Shown here in pieces: positions 33,220 to 45,359 of a stretch of 64,000 nt of DNA (positions are counted from its first letter, which is position 1; each line of letters opens with the position of its first letter). Below the pieces are notes generated by a model. That model did not search any database, was not told the DNA's origin, and was given only the letters and a program-made list of their open reading frames with translations. The position numbers and the translations under genes were made by a program. Source of the DNA: Dryomyza anilis (lineage: Eukaryota; Arthropoda; Insecta; Diptera; Dryomyzidae). Where the stretch lies: assembly GCA_951804985.1 (NCBI GenBank), contig OX638130.1, positions 33,550,554 to 33,614,553 of the forward strand, written 5' to 3'.

Positions 33220-34065
33220 CACCCAGAAAAAAATCATGGTAAAAACAATAGAAAAACAATAATTTATAGGATGCGCCCATTAGTTCAGTAATATTGAAAC
33301 TGTTAATACAATGTGTGGTTGTACCATAAATTGTATAATGTGATATTTTAATTACAATAAGAAAGATCTATTCAAATTTAATGATGCGTATTATTAATTT
33401 TATGGTAAAGTAGAATTACATTTTCCTAATAATTTATTAAAACAAAAATGTATTTTAGTTAATTTATTGTATAATCTATTTTATTTAAATGTCGAAATTG
33501 ATATTCACTTTTACAACACACACATAAAAAGACACTTCTTGCTGCAAAAGATTATAAAACATTTAATGGTTGCTTTGGTTTCCAATAATTGTACTTGAGT
33601 CTGCAGTTATTTTTGATTCCGTTGCCATAATAGAAGTTCGATGTATTATTTATTTTCTGTACTAAATAAAAATATAAATATAAATAAATATATAAATATA
33701 ATTTATTTACATTAAATACATTAAATACTTACCAATGTCGCGTTTAATAATGTGGATTATTACAAAAAATACATGCGATCATTTTGAGTAATCACGCAGA
33801 ATGACGTACAAAACGAACATGTTTGTATTCGTTTTACGTTTATTAGACCACGTTTATTATTATAGGAGGAAACCATTAAAACAACAGTATTTATTCTATT
33901 TAAAATAATAAAATTGAAATATTTAAATTTATGGTAGTGAATTTTTCAAATACTATTGAAATAATTAGAAAACTTTTGATTTAAAAAGAAAAAACTATTA
34001 ATACATGAACCAAAAGGGTAATGGTCGTACTATAAAGTATTTAATGGTACATTTTCTTCTGAGTG
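33220..34065. mobile_element. MITE with CACCCAGAAAAAA ends, long copy
   Basis: TA at 33218-33219 and 34066-34067; left end CACCCAGAAAAAAATC, right end on the minus strand CACTCAGAAGAAAATG. 846 bp, non-coding. Tc1/mariner-like target choice. Confidence 0.5.
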
Positions 34066-34540
34066 TATAGAAATAAAAATAAATCTTCTTATAAATATAT
34101 TAAAATTCATTTTGTTTACAGATGCCGATGTGTTAATGCATATAACCCGTGAACCCAGTCAGCCAAACTATCATAAACTATATCGTAAATGAAATCAAAT
34201 ATTCGTAAATATTGAATAAAATAATCGTATACGAGAATCGTAAATGATTCGAAAACTCATACAGTTTCGTTCTTAAATTGTCCATCGTCAACGAACTATG
34301 GGGGCGATTATCACAAGGCAACGTGTCTGAGTGCTTCAACATGGCGAAGCCAGCGCAATCCTTGTCGGTGTCGTCTCAAGTCAACTCACTGGTCACCAGA
34401 ATTGACAAATTGTCAAATGGTGACACCTCCACTTCGGTGGAAGTCCTCCTTGTGGAAGTCCCTGGAAACGGCGCTCTACACCACCCGGTGTAGAAGTCGG
34501 CTAAAGTGAGTGGCGAGCATCTCCCTCAGAGTGAGGGTTC

Positions 34541-35044
34541 GTGCGTTGGGTTAGGGTCCCACCGCGGAAAAAACCTATGCGCCCAATGAAAACAAAAAAG
34601 AAGCCTCGGATAACGACCGATTACAACGATGACGACCCACGCAAACGTTTTAAGGACCATGATTTACGGATATGCACCTGGAATGTCCGGACCCTTTATA
34701 GGGAAGGTGCCTCTATCCAGCTGGCAGATGTCCTCGAAAAATATAAGGCTGACATCACCGCTATCCAGGAGATGCGATGGACGGGACAGGGCTGTTCGAA
34801 ACAAGCGTCCTGTGATATCTACTACAGCTGCCATGCGGAGAGACACGAATTTGGATGTGGATTTGTGGTCGGCAAGAGACTCCGCCATCTTGTCTCTAGG
34901 TTCACGCCCGTGGACGAAAGGCTGGCAACAATCCGCATCGTCGGCGTAAAAAAAGCGAGGCAGAAAGACGTGAGTGTGAGGAGATTGAGATGCATGGGGA
35001 CAGGAATGAGGCTCGAAAATTCTTCGAGAAAATTAGACGCCTAG
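34541..35044 (+). pseudogene. RTE-like APE endonuclease, C-terminal part deleted
   Basis: From residue about 44: LRICTWNVRTLYREGASIQL, with the catalytic Asn motif of APE endonucleases, followed by ADITAIQEMRWTGQG with the catalytic Glu. The homology ends near VDERLATIRIVGVKKARQ (about 34950), where the sequence jumps to the linker before RT. The later Asp and His residues (GDFN and SDH motifs) are missing. The reading frame then stops at 35044 while the RT frame overlaps it from 34990. Confidence 0.8.
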
Positions 35045-36435
35045 CCGGAGGTTCAAAATCCGGAGCCTCTTCCTGTAAAGATGAGAACGGAAATCTAGTG
35101 ACAGATATCCAGAGCACACTGAAAATATGGAGGGATCACTTCTCTAAACTGCTGACCGGTGATGATGACCTCAATTCCACCGATAGAGAAACAAACCCGG
35201 CAACCCCAGTACTTGATGACGACGTTGAGATTCCGCCACCCGACCATGACGAGGTCAGAACAGCCATTGCTCGGCTGAAAAACAACAAAGCCGCAGGTGC
35301 TGATGGCCTGCCTGCTGAATTGTTTAAGACCGGAGGCGAAGAGCTAATAGAGAGCATGCACGAGCTCGTAAGCAGAATATGGTCGGATGAAAGCATGCCA
35401 AGTGACTGGAACCTCAGTGTACTCTGCCCAATCCTTAAGAAAGGGGATCCCACTATCTGCGCCAACTACCGTGGGATCAGCCTACTCAATATCGCATACA
35501 AGGTTCTATCGAGCGTATTATGTGAAAGACTGAAGCCCATCGTCAACAGACTGATTGGACCTTATCAGTGCGGCTTCAGACCTGGAAAGTCCACCATAGA
35601 CCAGATTTTCACATTGCGCCTAATCCAGGAAAAGACCCTAGAAAAACAGATCGACACCTACCACCTATTAGTCGACTATAAAGCCGCCTTCGACACTCCG
35701 ATAAGGGAACGATTATACGCCGCAATGTCTGAGTTCGGTATACCTGCGAAACTTATAAGGCTTTGCAGGATGACCCTGAGCAACACACGTTGCTCAGTGA
35801 GAATAGGAAAAGACCTCTCCGAGCCATTTCATACCGAACGAGGTTTCAGACAGGGTGACTCTCTATCGTGCGACTTTTTTAACTTATTGATGGAGAAAAT
35901 AGTTCGAGCTGCCGAACTCCGTCAAAGCGGCACTATCCTCAACAAAAGTGTCATGCTGCTCGCATATGCCGATGATATTGATATCATTGGCAGGAGCACA
36001 CGAGCAGTCAGCGCAGCATTCTCCAGATTGAAGAAAGAGTCGCGTCGAATGGGTCTAGTGGTGAACGAGGACAAGACGAAGTTCCTTGTGTCAACAAGCA
36101 AAAAACAGTCCGTGCGTCTTGGACAAAAAGCTGATTTTGACACCCACAAGTTCGACATTGTGAAGGACTTCGTCTATCTGGGATCCAGCGTAAACAGCAA
36201 CAACGACGTCAGCCTGGAGATCAAACGGAGAATAACTCTTGCCAACAGGTGCTACTTTGGGCTCAGTAGGCAATTGAGAAGCAGAGCCCTCTATCGCCGG
36301 ACAAAAATAACGCTCTACTTTATGGTGCAGAAACATGGACGCTGGCCACCACCGATGAGAGAGTACTGGGAGCGTTCGAGAGAAAGATTCTCCGTAAAAT
36401 CTTTGGCCCTATCTGCTTTGCTAACGAGTATCTAA
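34990..36435 (+). pseudogene. RTE-like reverse transcriptase, long open frame
   Basis: 481 codons without a stop. RT blocks in order: LKNNKAAGADGLPAELFK, VLCPILKKGDPTICANYRGI, GPYQCGFRPGKSTIDQIFTL, VDYKAAFDTPIRERL (first Asp), FRQGDSLSCDFFNLLMEKIV and LLAYADDIDIIGRS (Asp pair at about 35965-35976). After LVSTSKKQS and YLGSSVNSNND the thumb follows. Near 36310 a frameshift changes the C-terminal reading, which resumes at 36441. All catalytic motifs are present in this frame, so the RT core looks recently functional. Confidence 0.87.
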
Positions 36436-36440
36436 TCAGG

Positions 36441-36740
36441 ATGAACCACGAGCTGTATGAGTTATTCGACGACATTGACATAGTCAAGCGCATCAAGATC
36501 CAGCGGCTTCGCTGGCTAGGTCATGTCGAACGAATGGATGAAAACACTCCAGCCAAGAAGGTGCTTGAATCGAAACTCGAAGGTGGACAGCGTAGAAGAG
36601 GGCGTCCAAATCTGCGTTGGAAAGACCAAGTTGAGGACAACCTGGCAACGCTTGGTATTTCTAACTGGCGTCAGCAGATCCGACTGGCGCGGCTTCATCT
36701 CAGCGGCCAAAACCGATCCACGGTTGTAAGGGCCATTTAA
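36441..36740 (+). pseudogene. C-terminal region of the RTE-like ORF2
   Basis: Reads IKIQRLRWLGHVERMDENTP, GGQRRRGRPNLRWKDQVE and LARLHLSGQNRSTV, the typical end of this ORF2 family. It is in a different frame from the RT upstream. Its stop codon runs into the GTAA tail. Confidence 0.85.
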
Positions 36741-36998
36741 GTAAGTAAGTAAGTAAACGAACTAAAAACACTCATATATGATAAATTTACGATCGTAAAA
36801 TAAGATTATATGTTCATTATAAACGATCTTTTTTGTTCGTAAACGAGTTCGTTTTTAATATTTTTTACGATTCAATTTTAATCGTATATCATTTTAAACT
36901 CTTTTAGGAGCTTTTTCGTACTTTGTTAAAATACAAAAAAAAAAAAAATTAGTATGTTCAATTAATTTTTATATTAAGCTCTTAAATACAATTACTTA

Positions 36999-37862
36999 CA
37001 CTAAGAAAACATAGATGATTACCAGAAATATCACAGCCCTAAATATCAAGTTATTTGCAAATTATTTAGATCGTCTTTGAGACAACCATCTCTCAAACAT
37101 CCGTCAAATACGATAAATATTGCTAGCAACCATTTTTCAAATTTATTATTACGTATGGCAACCATCAATTAAACATCTTACAAATAGGAAGATAGTTGAT
37201 GAATATTTGGAAAAGGTACTCCATTAGAATTCGCTGAGTAATTTTTATTGAATTGAAAGAAAATAAATCAAATGTATTTTTATTTATTCTAGAATTAAAA
37301 CAATATCCTGGTTATACATCGCTATTTATATTTATAAATCCTTCGAAGGTAAAATTGTACGACGACTTGAAATTTCTTCACAGAAGTACCAAGTCCGACC
37401 GGCGATGCTGTCATCAAAGTAAACTCTGAAAAGAAATATTTTCCATCACGTGTTTATAATTTCAATCCCAGGAAATTTTATTTTCACTTTTACCATTAAA
37501 ATGTAATATTTGAGTTGACACTTTTTTACACCTTTGGATTTACTTAATTGTTGTGGATAAATCGAGCGTATGAAAAAGTACGCCATTTTCATTTTTTATG
37601 TCGTCAAATGTCAAAATACCTCAAAAGTTTTGCTGAAAATGTCCAAGAACTCAGTTTTTTGCTATCAGTCAACTGTAAATATCTCAATTTTCATTGCTGT
37701 TGTGGCAAACATATAGTAACTATCTGTATATATGTCATAATTAAAAAATATGAATATTTTTTTTATTATTGAAACTTATGGGATGTTTGAATATTTGCTA
37801 TAAGGCGTAAATTTAAACAATAGTTGCAGCAAGACTTTCATAAACATTTTCTTTTCTTAGTG
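36999..37862. mobile_element. MITE with CACTAAGAAAACA ends, copy 1
   Basis: TA at 36997-36998 and 37863-37864. The ends CACTAAGAAAACATAG and TTTTCTTTTCTTAGTG are inverted repeats. The interior matches, in opposite orientation, the element at 48677-49514, and the truncated one at 44650-45185. 864 bp, no gene. Confidence 0.75.
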
Positions 37863-38626
37863 TACAACACAAACTATTAAATCTTATTACTGTAATAATG
37901 TAATTAATTAATGACAGCAAATGATTTAAAATTTTCACGAAACCAATTCATTTTTAAATTAAGTATTGTTTATAAAAACAATAATAAATTTGAACAATAT
38001 TTTTTTACGATATAAACACTCGAAAAATACGAGCCATCGTTATTTTATGACACTGGATTTTTTTCATGCTTAAAAAGTATTCAGCAAGTTGGATTAAAAG
38101 GAGACAAATATACTATGCTCAAAAGTAAAAATGTTTATTCATTTCTTTCAATTGTTGTTTCATTTACAAAATACTAGTCAATTCGTGTATTTTTTTTTAA
38201 GCCAGTGTTATAACATCATTACGAGCAAAATATTATTGTTTTTTCATTGACATTTATAATCGTTTTTTAGGAGCAAATGATTGAAATTTATGATTATTTT
38301 GAATGGCAAATATCGTAATTTAAGATAATCATAAAAATGTGTACAGGTGCCGACTGGGTTGCAATCGTTTGTTGCATCTTTATATTAGGGTACTATACAA
38401 TTGTGCCAGAAATCTGAAGTATATGCATTTTCCAACGACACACACGCCGACCAACTCACTGTTTGCAGCCGTGTCAGCCAAGGACTCTACCCAAGTAACC
38501 ATTGGCTGTATAAAAAGGCATGATAAAGCTTTCACAAAGGGGTTTCCTACAGATAGCTGTAGTGTAGCACTTTTAGTTAACATTGCAACTATTATAAAGG
38601 TAGCATAACACGGTGCGACACTAAAA
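37863..38626. other. No gene seen
   Basis: AT-rich. A short open frame at 38339-38608 has no recognised features. Confidence 0.4.
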
Positions 38627-39250
38627 TATACAAGAACTCCGACCTATATTTTTGGATAGGTATCGAAAAGCAATAAATATCCTCATATACAGATTGTCTA
38701 TATCACTTCGAGTTTTTTTTTTTTTAATTTGCACTTCTGTGTACAAATTCGCATTTTCCTACCTTGAGTTACTTATGTAATTAAAACTCAGCATCTACTG
38801 AAGTTATTTTAAAAGTGTTGGTTTTTTAAAAAGTTAAAAATTTTTAAAATAATTTCCGTAAATGCTGAGTTTTAAATACATAAGTACACCCAGAAAAAAT
38901 ACTATATAAATAATAGTTTTTTTACTATTAAAAATAGTCAATAGGATAAATTATTATTTTAATCGGATAATACCATTAAATACTAGAAAATACCATGACA
39001 TTTCCATTGAGTTTATATGAAAAGATTTATTTTTTGTATACTATGAAATCAATAATTGTCCTATTGACCAATTTTAATGGGATTTGAGGGAATTTTTTTC
39101 TGGGTGTATCTCAAGGTTGGGAAATGCGAATGCACATGCACAGAAGTGCAAATTAAAAAAAAAACTGGAAGTGATATAGACATTCTGTAAATGAGAATAT
39201 TCAGTGATTTTCCGTGCCTATTCAAAAATATAGGTGAGGATTTTTGTATA
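38627..39250. mobile_element. Fold-back MITE with ~140-bp arms
   Basis: The left arm (38627-38780; ACCTATATTTTTGGATAGG, GTCTATATCACTTC, TTTGCACTTCTGTG) is repeated inverted at 39110-39250. The centre has a smaller inverted repeat around AACTCAGCAT and hosts another MITE. No gene. Confidence 0.7.
38887..39106. mobile_element. 220-bp MITE with CACCCAGAAAAAA ends
   Basis: TA at 38885-38886 and 39107-39108; ends CACCCAGAAAAAATAC and TTTTTTTCTGGGTG. Nested within the fold-back element around it. Confidence 0.75.
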
Positions 39251-39496
39251 CGGCATTTTCTGGAAAGTGTAGCACAGTATTATTAAATAGCTTTTAAAGA
39301 CCTTACCCTGCTGTTATAAAGCTTGTTCACTTCTATTTTACAGCTAGCTTACAATGCTCATAATTAGCTGTTTAATTACGTCAAAAAGTTTGTAAAAGGG
39401 TTTGACAGCGGTTGAGAGTTGCTTGTGCAACTTTTGCATTTTTTATAAGTTACATAAGCTCTTCTACAACTCTAAAGCATCAATATTACAGAGGTA
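39251..39496. other. Possible 5' region of the Mic26/27-like locus
   Basis: No defined signal. Base composition becomes less AT-rich toward 39490. Confidence 0.3.
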
Positions 39497-40008
39497 ATGT
39501 GTTACTTGGTTAGTGACAGCAAGCAAAAGGCCACCGGGCCAGAGAATGAAGATCTGGCACACTACAATTGCAGGCCCAGTGATCTGTTATTATATGCGCC
39601 ACTGCATTCGCACAATTAGTGAGATCATTGTTTTTCGCTTTAATACATTACTGTAGGTCCAAACACGAAAGTTATCTCGAGAATTCATAGTTTTGTGCTG
39701 GAACGTTGTGACTAACCATACTAAAGAATTGCACGATTAGCCGATGTACAATGTAAGTGGTTTACGAATACGTTTATGAAATATTAATATATTTTCATTC
39801 ATACGCAGACACCATTGATATTTTGCGCGAACCTGCCAATGTTATGCATCGCAGTGTCGCAATTGGTTTGACTGGTTTCATCTTCACGGCACGTCGTGGA
39901 TTTTACAAGAAATTCCTGTACACTGCCACCGGCGCAGGTGGTGTTACAGCTGTCTGTTATCTCACTGAAGCGAGAATCTATTGTAGGACATACTTTAATT
40001 CCTGTTAA
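39497..40008 (+). pseudogene. Partial MICOS Mic26/27 (apolipoprotein O-like) gene
   Basis: Two coding-like pieces. The first (39497-39619, 40 codons, stop TAG) contains HYNCRPSDLLLYAPLHS, like the CRPSDLPIY region after the mitochondrial leader of fly Mic26/27 proteins. The second, in an exon starting after the acceptor ATACGCAG at 39808, reads DTIDILREPANVMHRSVAIG, then LTGFIFTARRGFYKKFLYTA and GGVTAVCYLTEARIY: the inner-membrane segments with the basic loop between them. The stop is at 40006-40008. The helical stretch expected between the pieces is absent and no donor was evident after the first, so this is probably a decayed or partial copy. Mic26/27 shapes cristae as part of the MICOS complex. 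Recognition is from memory of the family. Confidence 0.5.
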
Positions 40009-40254
40009 TATATAGTATTATAACTTTATATGCGTTCTATTTTATTTTATATTTAAACAATAAATTCGGGAAATATATTCGCTTAAATTCAAGTGTAATT
40101 TGATGGTCGATTTCAAGTTAAAAATTAAGTTAAACATCAAGTAAAGAACCACATTTTATGTATAGTTTACAATAAAGCTAAAACTGAAACCAATATTGAA
40201 TGTCGATTTCAAGTTTAGGTAAAGGCTAAATTAAATTGGATAAAAAGCTACCAG
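40009..40254. other. No gene seen
   Basis: AT-rich. AATAAA at about 40058 could serve as a polyadenylation signal for the preceding locus. Confidence 0.3.
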
Positions 40255-41534
40255 TAGCGCGACTACTTAACGGCAAAATCGATATTGTTAAGTACAGTTA
40301 ACAACAAAAATCGTTAAGTGCTATTCTATACAAAATTCCCCAACCAACGCAAGAACTCCGAAAAGATTGTTTTCACAATCTTTTGCCTGAGCCTGAGCGC
40401 TCATGTTTCATTCAGAAAAGAGTCTTCAAATATACATTTTCTGATAAAAAATGCGGCATAGTTAGAAGACCCTTTTATGAGTATTGTTCCTGAGCCTAAT
40501 ATTGATTTTATATAATGGCTATTTCTGACACAAAAGAAAAGACACAGTTGCTAATACGTATTAAACTTTTTTAATATTATGTTATGGATATACATTATGT
40601 ATACACTATAAATTAAATACACAAATCAGGACAATCTATCGGCCAACGTCGACTACATTGACTGACCGACACATGATCTGAGATTCCGTTGACGGTGAAC
40701 CAAATGCTCAATTCAATTAGTCATTTGGTTTATGTGCGACGATTCAATCAAGGTCTATGAATATTTTTAAAGCATACTTCCGTATGCACGAGAACTCCTG
40801 TACTCCTACGAGGTATTGCGAATCCAACTCTATATATTAAATATTTTCGCCACCGCGTTCATACCAAGATAAAACAGAATAAGAAAATTAACAGCAATGT
40901 AATTAATGTATGAGATTTTTAGTACCTTTTGAATGCAATCTTTAAAAAATGTGTTAAAAAAAAAACGTTACACACGTATGTCACAATTGTTTTTGATTGA
41001 CAATGTTGCCTTGCTTTTTAAAATGACAAAAACTTAAAACAATGTTGTTCTAAAACATTTTTGTAATAAATCAAAACACTCAAGATATATTCAGGATACT
41101 AGAGCCTGAGTGTAACTTGAACTCTGGCGTTAGCTGGGTCGTAACAACATTAATAGATAAAATTTGTTGTTACGTATCGACAAATGTCTATACGCTATCG
41201 ATGAAATTTTTTTTTAATTGATGTGCACGTGCACTTCTTTCATATCAACTTTGTTTATAAGGTTTTTAAATATATGCACTTAATTTTTAATGTTTGACAA
41301 ACAAAAATATTGACTTTTTTAAAATTGAATTCTAATTTAATTTATTTCATTTGACACTTATTTTTAGATGATACCATATTTTTCACAAATTTTAACATTA
41401 AATCATATCGAATTTTTTATATACAATAACTGTTAAAGCAAAGTTAGTGAATCACTCGATCGTTATCGCTAGCTACAATTCTTTTTAGTTAGCGATATCG
41501 ACATTTGTCGTTAAAATGTTACAGAATCGCGCTA
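40255..41534. repeat. Inverted-repeat-bounded region (TAGCGCGA ends)
   Basis: TAGCGCGACTACTTAACG at 40255 and, on the minus strand, TAGCGCGATTCTGTAACA from 41534. Inside the right end a second inverted pair occurs (ATCGACAAATGTC at about 41175 and GACATTTGTCGTTA at about 41500), and a TAACAACA...TGTTGTTA hairpin at about 41143-41175. Probably a DNA transposon remnant; no target duplication proven. Confidence 0.4.
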
Positions 41535-43007
41535 CAGTTTTGCTGGAGAACGCTACACAGAACCAAAAAGTGACGTAAATACAACGAACTTGTACATCAA
41601 TACGACTAACAAATTAATCAAATGTCAACCGATGATCGTGTTCGTAAATATTACGTATTGTGTTAATCAATCGAGATTTACTAACACATTGAATAATTTT
41701 GAAGTACGGTGTAAGTTAACATTACAGATGTTATTTTTTAAACTCGTTCATAATACTTATAAGGATTTTAATTAAATAGTTATTAAATAAAACAAAAAAT
41801 CAAACAAAGACCAACTTTTACACGTTTACAGCACGGCGTCTTATTTGTTTTCTGCCATTACACTATTTCTGTAGGTGTAAGTGTATACACACAGAGAAAA
41901 CTGAACAACGAATATTTCAATTATAAACACTGTAAATGTCTACAATGAATGTTATTAAAAATGTGAAAGATAAACAATCCAAAATTAATGATGTACATTG
42001 TAAACCCTAAAAATTTGTCAATATTATTTTTTTCTGTTTTGATAAATAAAAATATTAAATATCAAAAATAAAGCAAAACAGAAAATTAACACTGAGTAAG
42101 TTGTCATTGTTTTATGTATTTCTTTCAGTTAAATATATTGTATTGTTACATTGTGGATAATAGCAATTAAAGAATGCAGATATACGACACCCCAATGAAT
42201 ACCAATGAGCTTCAAGAATTCCGTCTATGGATCTTCGCAAAACTTCAGGGCAAATACTTTAACATGTTCCCGTCCCCAACATCTACAAAGACAATTTGGA
42301 CATTCAAATTGTATACTCCCCATTAGTGAAGCATGCAGAACAATACAATTCTTCAGGAACTCATCTAATGAGCTGCGGAATAATTTTTAAAAAAATTTCT
42401 AATGTATAAATGTCTAATGTACAATTTTATTGGCAGCATAATAAATACATATTATGAACATAATTATTTTTTTTTACGTTTATAATTGAATATTTGAATT
42501 ACTTTCGTAATATTTGTAATGTTATATATTATTATTATAATACATAATTTATTTGCATTATTAAACTTTTTAATTATTCAAATAAAACAAAATACGAATT
42601 GTTATCTTTGCGACTATCGTTTTTCAGGGAACTTACCAAAGTTTTTAAAGTAAACAAATACCCACATAGTGGCACCTCTGAGCTTTAAAGTTCGCATTCG
42701 TTTTGTTTTTGCTGCGTCTTACCATTTGCTGTTAGCGTTTTTTGTGCCCCCTGTATTTTTTGTGACAAAAATGTCCGATTGATTGTAAATGCCATTAATG
42801 AATTTAAGATTATGAATTTAAATAAATAAAAAAATAAAAATGTTCCGCGACGAGTAAATTGCGTTTATGAATCTCTAGACACAGACAACTGATTGGTTGC
42901 GGCAATCAACCAAATTGCCCTACCGAATTATTCGGTTGCGGAAACTTGCTGATTAGGAGGTTGTCAGCAAGCATGACGTTGTACCAACCTCCTATTCTGC
43001 AAGCATG
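41535..43007. other. No gene seen
   Basis: AT-rich. Small open frames (for example 42205-42390) are unremarkable. GGTTGCGG motifs at 42895-42950 resemble those at 43800-44630. Confidence 0.4.
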
Positions 43008-43361
43008 CACTAAGAAAACGAAAGATGGTTGAAAAGTATTATTGATGTTTACATTGCAGTTTTAGTTATTGAAGTCAAATATTTGACACTTTTTGTGATT
43101 TGCTACAAAAGCATTAATATCTGTGGAATATGTGAATATTTGCAGCAATGCTACATATTTCTCTAGTAGTTGCAGTGAAACTACCACAAATATGACATTT
43201 TTCGTGATGTTTATAAGAAACATCTCACAAAAAATATGTGATGATTACAAATTATTTAAACTAATAATGCAAATTTATTTGTATTCCCTGCAAATTGGAA
43301 TGGTTAAAGCGAGTAGTATTTTAGTTGCAGCAACACTATCATAAACATTCTGTTCTTAGTG
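43008..43361. mobile_element. MITE with CACTAAGAAAAC ends, short copy
   Basis: Ends CACTAAGAAAACGAAAG and GTTCTTAGTG. 354 bp. It splits a repeat that has CAAGCATG phrases on both sides. Flanks are TG/TG rather than TA, so the ends may be damaged. Confidence 0.6.
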
Positions 43362-43439
43362 TGAGGTTGTTTAAACCTCCAAGTCAGCAAGCATGCCGAA
43401 ACCTCCAATTGAAATTTTATTATAACATAGTTATTTATG

Positions 43440-44645
43440 TATATAAAACTTATGTATTCTATATGTATTACAATTAAGTAAAATTGTCGCGCACACAATT
43501 TAGAAGTATATCCACTAAATCCTGCTCCCTGAAAAAAGACTATGAAAAGATACATGTATCTGAATGGGTTTGTTTTTATTTCCTCATAACCAATAAATTA
43601 AAAAACTATTTCCATTGGTCACATATTTTTTATATTATATTTCACTAGCTTATGAGCAATTTGTATTGAATAAATATATTATTTTATTAATATTTATTTC
43701 GCATTTTAAATTAATTAATGAATTTCCTATTGTTTGCCACATGTGAAAATTTTTGACGTTTATTTATTTCTACATGTATCCATATTTGTTGGCAAGAAAC
43801 TGGCAACCGAACTGCTGATAGACATGAGCTTGCCGTTTGTCATTTATTTTGTTGATATAACAATGAGGTTACGGCAACCGAACGTGCAATTGCGCGGACT
43901 AACATTTCGGTAGTAGAAAAATAAGGTACGTTCATTTTAATGACATGAGGTTACAACAAATGTATTTCGGTTGCAACACCGAAACGTTGGTTTAATTAAC
44001 CTCTTGCCAAAAGAGGATTTTTCTGTGTGTATTTTTGATGCGTTAATATGTCACGCATATAATTTCAAAAAATATATTTATAAATTCCTCTTCCCTGCAA
44101 AATAAAAGCAATATGATGAATTATTGCATCATAATTAAAGAAAATAAAAAACTATTATAATGCCAAATATGATCACATATTTTTATATTTTTATTATATT
44201 TCACTAGCCAAACGGTAATTTGTATTGAATTCATTCATTATTTTATTAATATTCATATATTTATTTCGCATTTTTACTTAATTAATGAATTTCATTTTGT
44301 TTGCCACTTGTGAAAATTTTTGACGTTTATTTATTTCTGCATGTATCCATAATTTTTGTCAAGAAACTACCAACCGAACTGCTGATAGACATGAGGTTGC
44401 CGTTTGTCATGTATTTTGTATATAAAATAACGTACTCAGTTGCCATAACAAATGCACAAACGTCAAATTTTAGCAGAATGAAAAATGCAATCATGAGGTT
44501 ACGCCAACCGAACGTAAAGTTTTGCGGACTAACATTTCGGTTAGAGTAAGAAAAATAACGTTCATTTTAATGACATGAGGTTACAACAAATGTATTTCTG
44601 TTGCAACACTGAAACGTTGGTTCAATTAACCTCATGGCAAAAGAT
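43440..44645. repeat. Two imperfect tandem copies of a ~0.57-kb repeat
   Basis: The blocks at about 43738-44015 and 44304-44640 both read TGTGAAAATTTTTGACGTTT, then CCAACCGAACTGCTGATAG (or close), CGGACTAACATTTCGGT, TTCATTTTAATGACATGAGG and CGAAACGTTGGTT. AT-rich leaders before each also match. Period is about 566 bp. Confidence 0.75.
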
Positions 44646-44649
44646 GATT

Positions 44650-45185
44650 TTTCTTGCTACAACTTTCTATTTAAATTTACGCCTTGTAGAAATATTCAAA
44701 TATCCCATAGGTTTCATTAAATTTGCAGCAAAACTATTAATATTTTATAAATATGACATATATGCAGATAGTTACGAGATGTTTTCCTCAACAGCAATGA
44801 TAATTGAGATATTAACAGTTGACTGATAGCAAACATCCTGATTTCTTGGATATTTGCAACCAAAATCTTTAGTTATTTTGACATTTGACTACTATAAAAA
44901 AGCAAAATGGCGTACTTTTTCCTTACGTTCGATTTGTCCACTGAATTTTCCTGGGATTGAAATTATCAAGACGTAATGGAAAATATTTCTTTTCATAGTT
45001 TACTTTGATGACAGCAGGCAAACTTGGCTATTCCGCGAAGAAGTCTCAAGTCGTTGTACAATTTTGCCTTCGAAGAATTTATAAACACGATGGCGATGTA
45101 TAACAAGGATACTGTTTTAATTCTAGAATAAATAAAAATACATTTGATTAATTTTATTTTAACTCAATAAAAATTACTCCGCGAT
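44650..45185. mobile_element. Truncated copy of the CACTAAGAAAAC MITE family
   Basis: Matches the interior of 48677-49514 in the same orientation (AATTTACGCCTTGTA, GCAGATAGTTACGAGATG, GACTGATAGCAAACAT), but the terminal repeat is missing at the left. Confidence 0.65.
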
Positions 45186-45359
45186 TTCTAATGGAGTACC
45201 TTTTACAAATATTGAAATAAATAAAACATACAATAAACACATCTTAAATAATAATCAACTAAACTCAACAATAGCACTCATAAAAATTAAACATAACAAT
45301 CACAATATAAAAACAATTTCACTTCACTGCCAGCCCCCGGCACATCGGACGCCGTCGTC
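45186..45359. other. No gene seen
   Basis: AT-rich DNA between repeats. Confidence 0.4.

Larger units (their letters stand above)
34299..36755 (+). mobile_element. RTE-like non-LTR retrotransposon with target duplication
   Basis: Bounded by a 9-bp target duplication AACGAACTA (34290-34298 and 36756-36764). It ends in GTAA repeats (36740-36755) instead of poly-A, as RTE-type elements end in short tandem repeats. Contents: 5' region, a shortened endonuclease ORF, a long RT ORF and a C-terminal ORF in another frame. About 2.46 kb, shorter than usual because of an internal deletion. Base composition is clearly more GC-rich than the flanks. Confidence 0.85.

Noticed and set aside
38339..38608. 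89-codon open frame with several cysteines
   Set aside because: No recognised domain, promoter or splice signals; treated as chance.
40620..40860. GC-richer patch as a possible exon or copia-type fragment
   Set aside because: No frame gives recognisable residues on either strand.
41887..44033. CACACAGAGAAAA at 41889 and TTTTTCTGTGTG at 44020 as ends of one 2.1-kb element
   Set aside because: Only about ten bases match and an unrelated tandem repeat spans the right end.
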